This document shows, piece by piece, positions 30,330 to 33,869 of a stretch of DNA of 33,869 bases; within the stretch, counting starts at the first letter, position 1; each line of letters starts with the position of its first letter. Source of the DNA: an uncultured Clostridia bacterium (GTDB taxonomy: Bacteria; Bacillota; Clostridia; Oscillospirales; Ruminococcaceae); assembly GCA_947630845.1 (NCBI GenBank), contig CANRJB010000021.1, positions 1 through 33,869 of the forward strand, in the 5' to 3' direction. The notes under the pieces are model-generated. The model did no database searches. It was not told the origin of the DNA and worked only from the letters and a program-made list of their open reading frames with translations. The position numbers were made by a program, and so were the translations under genes.

Positions 30330-31031
30330 ATGAGAAAATGGTTGGCTGCCATGCTTGCGGCAGTAATGTGCGGATGTGTGATGACCGGATGCGGCGAAAA
30401 GGAAGATTCTTCCACAGCAGAAACGCCGGCTGAAAACAGCAGTGCTGCCGATGTGCAGAAGGAAGAAACAGAGGGTACCGGCGAGGTCAGTGCCGCCGCC
30501 GGCAACACGTTCATTATCACCCTCTATCCGGAGGATGCGCCGATCACCTGTGAGAATTTTGAGAACCTTGTGGAGCAGGGATTTTATGACGGCATTGGTT
30601 TCCATCGTGTGGTAGATGATTTCATGGCACAGGGCGGTGATCCGACGGGAACAGGTTCCGGCGGTTCGGAAAAGACGATCAAGGGGGAGTTTTCCTCAAA
30701 CGGCGTGAACAATCCCCTCTCCCACAAAAGGGGCATCGTCTCCATGGCACGCAGCAGCATGCCCGATTCGGCAAGCAGTCAGTTCTTCATCTGCTATTCG
30801 GATGACGACACCTTCCTTGACGGCAACTATGCAGCGTTCGGTGAAGTGACCGAGGGCATGGAAGTCGTAGACAGTTTCCTGCAAGTGGAGCGTTCCTATA
30901 ACAGCGGCGGCGAGCTTGCATCCCCGAATACGCCCATCATCATGGAGAAAGTTACCATGATCGAGGACGATGAAAACGGTAATCCGAGAGTACAGGTCGT
31001 CATGAATGATTTTCTGGATGGTCAGTCATGA
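30330..31031 (+). CDS. Lipoprotein cyclophilin-type peptidyl-prolyl isomerase
   Basis: A 233-residue exported lipoprotein. The signal peptide is MRKWLAAMLAAVMCGCVMTGC with lipidated cysteine C21. A ~35-residue acidic/Ser-rich tether follows, then a cyclophilin domain from about residue 58. Signatures are ITLYPEDAPITCENFENLVEQGFYDGIGFHRVVDDFMAQGGDPTGTGSGG (catalytic R in FHR), RGIVSMARSSMPDSASSQFFIC and the GNYAAFGEVTEGMEVVD box. It catalyses proline isomerisation outside the membrane, helping secreted or surface proteins fold. RBS AAAGGAGG precedes the ATG. It is the last gene before a strong terminator, and its place in the operon suggests it folds extracytoplasmic parts of the Gld-like system or its cargo (inference). 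Confidence 0.93.
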   Translation: MRKWLAAMLAAVMCGCVMTGCGEKEDSSTAETPAENSSAADVQKEETEGTGEVSAAAGNTFIITLYPEDAPITCENFENLVEQGFYDGIGFHRVVDDFMAQGGDPTGTGSGGSEKTIKGEFSSNGVNNPLSHKRGIVSMARSSMPDSASSQFFICYSDDDTFLDGNYAAFGEVTEGMEVVDSFLQVERSYNSGGELASPNTPIIMEKVTMIEDDENGNPRVQVVMNDFLDGQS

Positions 31032-31055
31032 TCCTGCCGCTTCTATAAAAACAAA

Positions 31056-31082
31056 CTCCCCCACAGCATAGCTGTGGGGGAG
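31056..31082. terminator. Bidirectional terminator between the cyclophilin and cellobiose phosphorylase genes
   Basis: Perfect 12-bp inverted repeat CTCCCCCACAGC / GCTGTGGGGGAG with an ATA loop. The minus-strand tail is TTTGTTTTTAT, strong for the phosphorylase gene. The plus-strand tail AGTTGTTATC is weaker. It lies 24 bases after the cyclophilin stop and 29 bases after the minus-strand stop. Confidence 0.88.
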
Positions 31083-31111
31083 AGTTGTTATCTAAGGAGG
31101 AAAGTTGGGGA

Positions 31112-33571
31112 TCAGCCGAGTGTTACGACTACGTCATGTGTGCCGCCGTCATATGCCGGGATGACATTGCCATCCACAGCCTGACCATCAACGGTCATAG
31201 CCTTTACGCCCTTGCAAACGTGGTCAGGGTTCTTGACGGTGATGTTGTAGGTCGCACCACGGAACTGACGGGTTGCCGTGAAGCCGTCCCATTCGTGAGG
31301 GATGGACGGGTCGATCTTCAGACCATCCCAATCGGCAGCGATACCGAGGATGTACTGCGAAATGGCAACCATGTTCCATGCAGCCGTACCTGTCAGCCAT
31401 GAATTCTTGCCTTCGCCGAAACGGCTTGCATCCTTACCTGCGATCATCTGACCGTAAACATACGGTTCTGTCTTATGCAGATCGGAGATATCCTCGTTGA
31501 AGGCAGGTGCGATCTTGCTGTAGTACTCGAATGCCTTATCACCTCTCCCGGCATAAGCTTCTGCACAGATGATCCATGCATTGTTATGCGTGAAGATGCC
31601 GGCATTTTCCTTATAACCACCGGGATAGGTAGAAATTTCGCCGTATTGGATATAGTACTTGGAATAAGCAGGATTGTTCAGGACAAGACCGTGCTTGGTG
31701 TTGAGGTACTTGTCAATGGAATTCAGGGTCTTGATATCTGCACCGACATCCTTGCCGATCTCAGACATAACGGCAAAGCCCTGCGGTTCGATGAAGATCT
31801 TACCTTCTTCGCACTCTTTGGAACCCATCTTTGCGCCGGTAGAATCGTAAGCACGCAGGAACCATTCGCCATCAAATGCGGAATCCATGACATTCTTCTT
31901 CATCTTGTCGATCTCAGCCTGTGCCGCATCTGCCTCGTCATTCTTTCCGAGGTGTCTCAGGATAGCGACATAGTTCGGACCGGTGTAAGTAAAGAGGGTA
32001 GCGACCATGACGGACTCAGCGATCTTGGAGTAACCGCCCTCTGCGGCAAACTTCGGATTCGTGTATGTCTGGAAGCTTTCGCCGGGTGTATCGGAGTAGC
32101 AGGACAGATTGATGCAGTCGTTCCAGTCAGCACGCATTGCAAGCGGCAGTCCATGCGGACCGAGATTGTTGACGATTTTATAGAACGACACCTTGAGGTG
32201 GTCGAGCATCGGCTTTGCCTTGGATGCATCATTGTCATAGGGGACAGGCTCGTCCAGAATTGCCCAGTCGCCGGTTTCCTTGATATATGCCGATACGGAG
32301 AGGATCATCCACAGCGGATCATCCGAGAAATCGCCGCCGATGTCGGAGTTACCCTTCTTGGTGAGCGGCTGGTACTGGTGATAGCATCCGCCGTCCTCAA
32401 GCTGTGTGGAAGCGATGTCAATGATACGCTCCCTTGCTCTGTCGGGGATCTGGTGAACGAAGCCGAGGATATCCTGATTGGAATCACGGAAGCCCATGCC
32501 TCTGCCGATACCGCTCTCGAAGTAGGATGCAGAACGGGAGAGGTTGAACGTTACCATGCACTGGTACTGGTTCCAGATGTTCACCATCCGGTTCACCTTG
32601 TCGTCGCTCGTGTTGACATTCAGGATGCCGAGCAGCTTATCCCATGATGCACGCAGCTCATCAAGTCCAGCCTGCACCTTTTCAGGGGTGTTGTACTGCT
32701 CCATCATTGCAAGAGCTTTTTCCTTGTTGATGGTCACGCCGTCCGCCTCAAACTTCTTGTCCACAGGCATTTCCACATAGCCGAGGATGAAGATGAGGGT
32801 CTTGCTTTCGCCCGGAGCGAGGGTGATCTTCTTATAATGGGAAGCCACCGGCGACCAGCCGTCAGCGAACGAATTACCCGGCTTGTCAGCAAGCACTGCC
32901 TGCGGATTGTGGAAGCCATTGTAAAGCCCGATGAAAGCATCTCTGTCGGTATCGTAGCCGTCGATGGAGTCATTGACGGTATAGAAGGCGAAATGGTCAC
33001 GGCGGTCTCTGTATTCAGTCTTATGGTAAATAGTCGAACCTACGACCTCAACACGACCGGTGCTGAAATTTCTCTGGAAGTTGGTGCAGTCATCCTGCGC
33101 ATCCCAGAGACACCATTCTGCAAAAGAGAAGAGGGAGAATTCCTTATTTGCGCTGCCCTCATTGGTGAGTACGACCTGCTGTACTTCGCCGTTATAGTTC
33201 TGCGGTACAAAGAAGGTGACTTCTGCCTTCAGATCGTTCTTTTTGCCGGTGATGACGGTATAGCCCATACCATGACGGCACTCATAGGCATCCAGCTCTG
33301 TTTTGACCGGTGACCAACCCGGATTCCAGATCGTGCCGCCCTCATTGATGTAGAAATATCTGCCGCCCATGTCGATCGGCACATTATTATAGCGATAGCG
33401 AGTGATTCTGCGCAGACGGGCATCCTTATAGAAGTGATAACCGCCGGCAGTATTGGAGATCAGGGAGAAAAACGCCTGTGTACCGAGGTAATTGATCCAC
33501 GGATAGGGGGTTCTCGGTGACGTGATGACGTATTCTTTCCTGACGTCGTCAAAGTGTCCGAACTTCTGCAT
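31112..33571 (-). CDS. cbp: Cellobiose phosphorylase (GH94)
   Basis: An 819-residue cytoplasmic enzyme, nearly the length of characterised cellobiose phosphorylases (~810-820). It converts cellobiose plus phosphate to alpha-glucose 1-phosphate plus glucose, saving ATP. The N-terminal beta-sandwich begins [27 protein letters not shown]. The catalytic barrel contains [22 protein letters not shown], a sugar-binding region, and [14 protein letters not shown] with DWND at 482-485 (general acid likely D485). The distal part has [38 protein letters not shown]. These match CBP better than cellodextrin or chitobiose phosphorylases. The ATG at 33571 follows AAAGGAG; an in-frame upstream start overlaps the promoter -10 region and is rejected. 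Monocistronic, with its own promoter and terminator. Confidence 0.94.
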   Translation of the reverse strand: MQKFGHFDDVRKEYVITSPRTPYPWINYLGTQAFFSLISNTAGGYHFYKDARLRRITRYRYNNVPIDMGGRYFYINEGGTIWNPGWSPVKTELDAYECRHGMGYTVITGKKNDLKAEVTFFVPQNYNGEVQQVVLTNEGSANKEFSLFSFAEWCLWDAQDDCTNFQRNFSTGRVEVVGSTIYHKTEYRDRRDHFAFYTVNDSIDGYDTDRDAFIGLYNGFHNPQAVLADKPGNSFADGWSPVASHYKKITLAPGESKTLIFILGYVEMPVDKKFEADGVTINKEKALAMMEQYNTPEKVQAGLDELRASWDKLLGILNVNTSDDKVNRMVNIWNQYQCMVTFNLSRSASYFESGIGRGMGFRDSNQDILGFVHQIPDRARERIIDIASTQLEDGGCYHQYQPLTKKGNSDIGGDFSDDPLWMILSVSAYIKETGDWAILDEPVPYDNDASKAKPMLDHLKVSFYKIVNNLGPHGLPLAMRADWNDCINLSCYSDTPGESFQTYTNPKFAAEGGYSKIAESVMVATLFTYTGPNYVAILRHLGKNDEADAAQAEIDKMKKNVMDSAFDGEWFLRAYDSTGAKMGSKECEEGKIFIEPQGFAVMSEIGKDVGADIKTLNSIDKYLNTKHGLVLNNPAYSKYYIQYGEISTYPGGYKENAGIFTHNNAWIICAEAYAGRGDKAFEYYSKIAPAFNEDISDLHKTEPYVYGQMIAGKDASRFGEGKNSWLTGTAAWNMVAISQYILGIAADWDGLKIDPSIPHEWDGFTATRQFRGATYNITVKNPDHVCKGVKAMTVDGQAVDGNVIPAYDGGTHDVVVTLG

Positions 33572-33643
33572 AGTTTTAACTCCTTTTGCGATTTTTGTTG
33601 ATTTTGCGCTGTCAGCGGCACTATGCCACATAACACTATGACC

Positions 33644-33672
33644 ATTATAACATATTTTTTCCATATTAGCAA
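33644..33672 (-). promoter_or_regulatory. Sigma-A promoter of the cellobiose phosphorylase gene
   Basis: Minus strand: -35 TTGCTA (33672-33667), 17-bp spacer, -10 TATAAT (33649-33644). It gives a ~65-nt leader with a CATA-GTGT-TATG inverted repeat just past the start site. Confidence 0.8.
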
Positions 33673-33715
33673 GAGTTTTTTGGTGTCAATGCACGCAGAA
33701 AATACGCCCATCTCT

Positions 33716-33732
33716 TTGTGCATTTTGCACAA
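33716..33732. promoter_or_regulatory. Candidate operator palindrome between cbp and the prepilin gene
   Basis: TTGTGCA-TTT-TGCACAA is a perfect 7-bp inverted repeat, 44 bases upstream of the cbp -35 box and 97 bases upstream of the prepilin ATG. It has no T tail and no adjacent gene end, so a protein-binding site is more likely than a terminator. Confidence 0.4.
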
Positions 33733-33829
33733 TATGGTAAAAAATTTCACTGTAGAATTCCTTCAGAATTGCCCTGTTTCCCCCTCTGTGCGACCCTCCT
33801 CATTTATTTTTTATAAGGAGGTTTTCGCT

Positions 33830-33869
33830 ATGAAAACAAGAAAGAACGTCAAGGGCTTTACACTGGTTG
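33830..33869 (+). CDS. Type IV prepilin-like protein, 5' end only
   Basis: Only the first 13 codons are in the window: MKTRKNVKGFTLV. A short basic leader, then G-F-T-L-V, is the prepilin peptidase (PilD) cleavage and N-methylation motif of type IV pilins and pseudopilins; the expected next residue is the +5 glutamate. AAGGAGG is placed well before the ATG at 33830. The product would be a pilin or pseudopilin subunit of a type IV pilus or related secretion system. In Ruminococcus albus Pil-type proteins are linked to cellulose adhesion (established knowledge), which suits this neighbourhood. Which pilin it is cannot be told from 13 residues. Confidence 0.75.
   Translation, partial: MKTRKNVKGFTLV

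Overview
The window looks like a chromosomal segment of a cellulolytic member of the Ruminococcus group (Clostridia). The supporting signs are a secreted leucine-rich-repeat protein ending in a dockerin-like domain, two GH94 beta-glucoside phosphorylases (one a clear cellobiose phosphorylase), a prepilin start beside the cellobiose phosphorylase, Firmicutes-type gene order and promoters, and a tRNA-Phe T-box. The moderately GC-rich base composition together with a dockerin would suit a species such as R. champanellensis, but that name is inference; no 16S sequence is in the window. Almost everything is ordinary chromosomal housekeeping. I see no phage, IS element or CRISPR array.

Left part (1-8400): the 3' end of a 5S rRNA and a CAT-anticodon tRNA close an rRNA operon, each followed by a hairpin terminator. 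iscS-iscU follows on the plus strand and converges on pheS-pheT (minus), which is preceded by a phenylalanine T-box leader. Then come an orphan MsmX/UgpC-type sugar-transport ATPase (minus), an RsuA-type pseudouridine synthase (minus) and a small membrane-anchored DUF4830-like protein (plus).

Middle part (8400-16500): a GH94 phosphorylase (minus) and a secreted LRR-dockerin protein (plus) are transcribed divergently from back-to-back sigma-A promoters. They are followed by sipL-spoIVA, the pair that builds the basement layer of the endospore coat, behind a sigma-E-like promoter, and then by a DUF1015 gene with a perfect-consensus promoter.

Right-centre (16600-25100): a ten-gene translation/RNA operon runs rimP-nusA-rnpM(ylxR)-ylxQ-infB-orf101-rbfA-nrnA-truB-ribF. 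It has a strong promoter and a terminator-like hairpin in its leader. Several junctions overlap, and a protein of unknown function (orf101) sits where Bacillus carries ylxP.

Right part (25100-33869): a six-gene run encodes a Gld-like ABC exporter (ATPase, ABC-2 permease, GldG-like subunit, DUF4340 protein), a 90-residue protein of unknown function and a secreted cyclophilin lipoprotein. It converges, through a bidirectional terminator, on the cellobiose phosphorylase gene (minus). A type IV prepilin-like gene begins divergently and runs off the end of the window. The most interesting unexplained units are this Gld-like locus, the sporulation pair with its promoter in a presumed cellulose degrader, the unknown gene in the infB operon, and the divergent regulatory regions next to the two phosphorylases.
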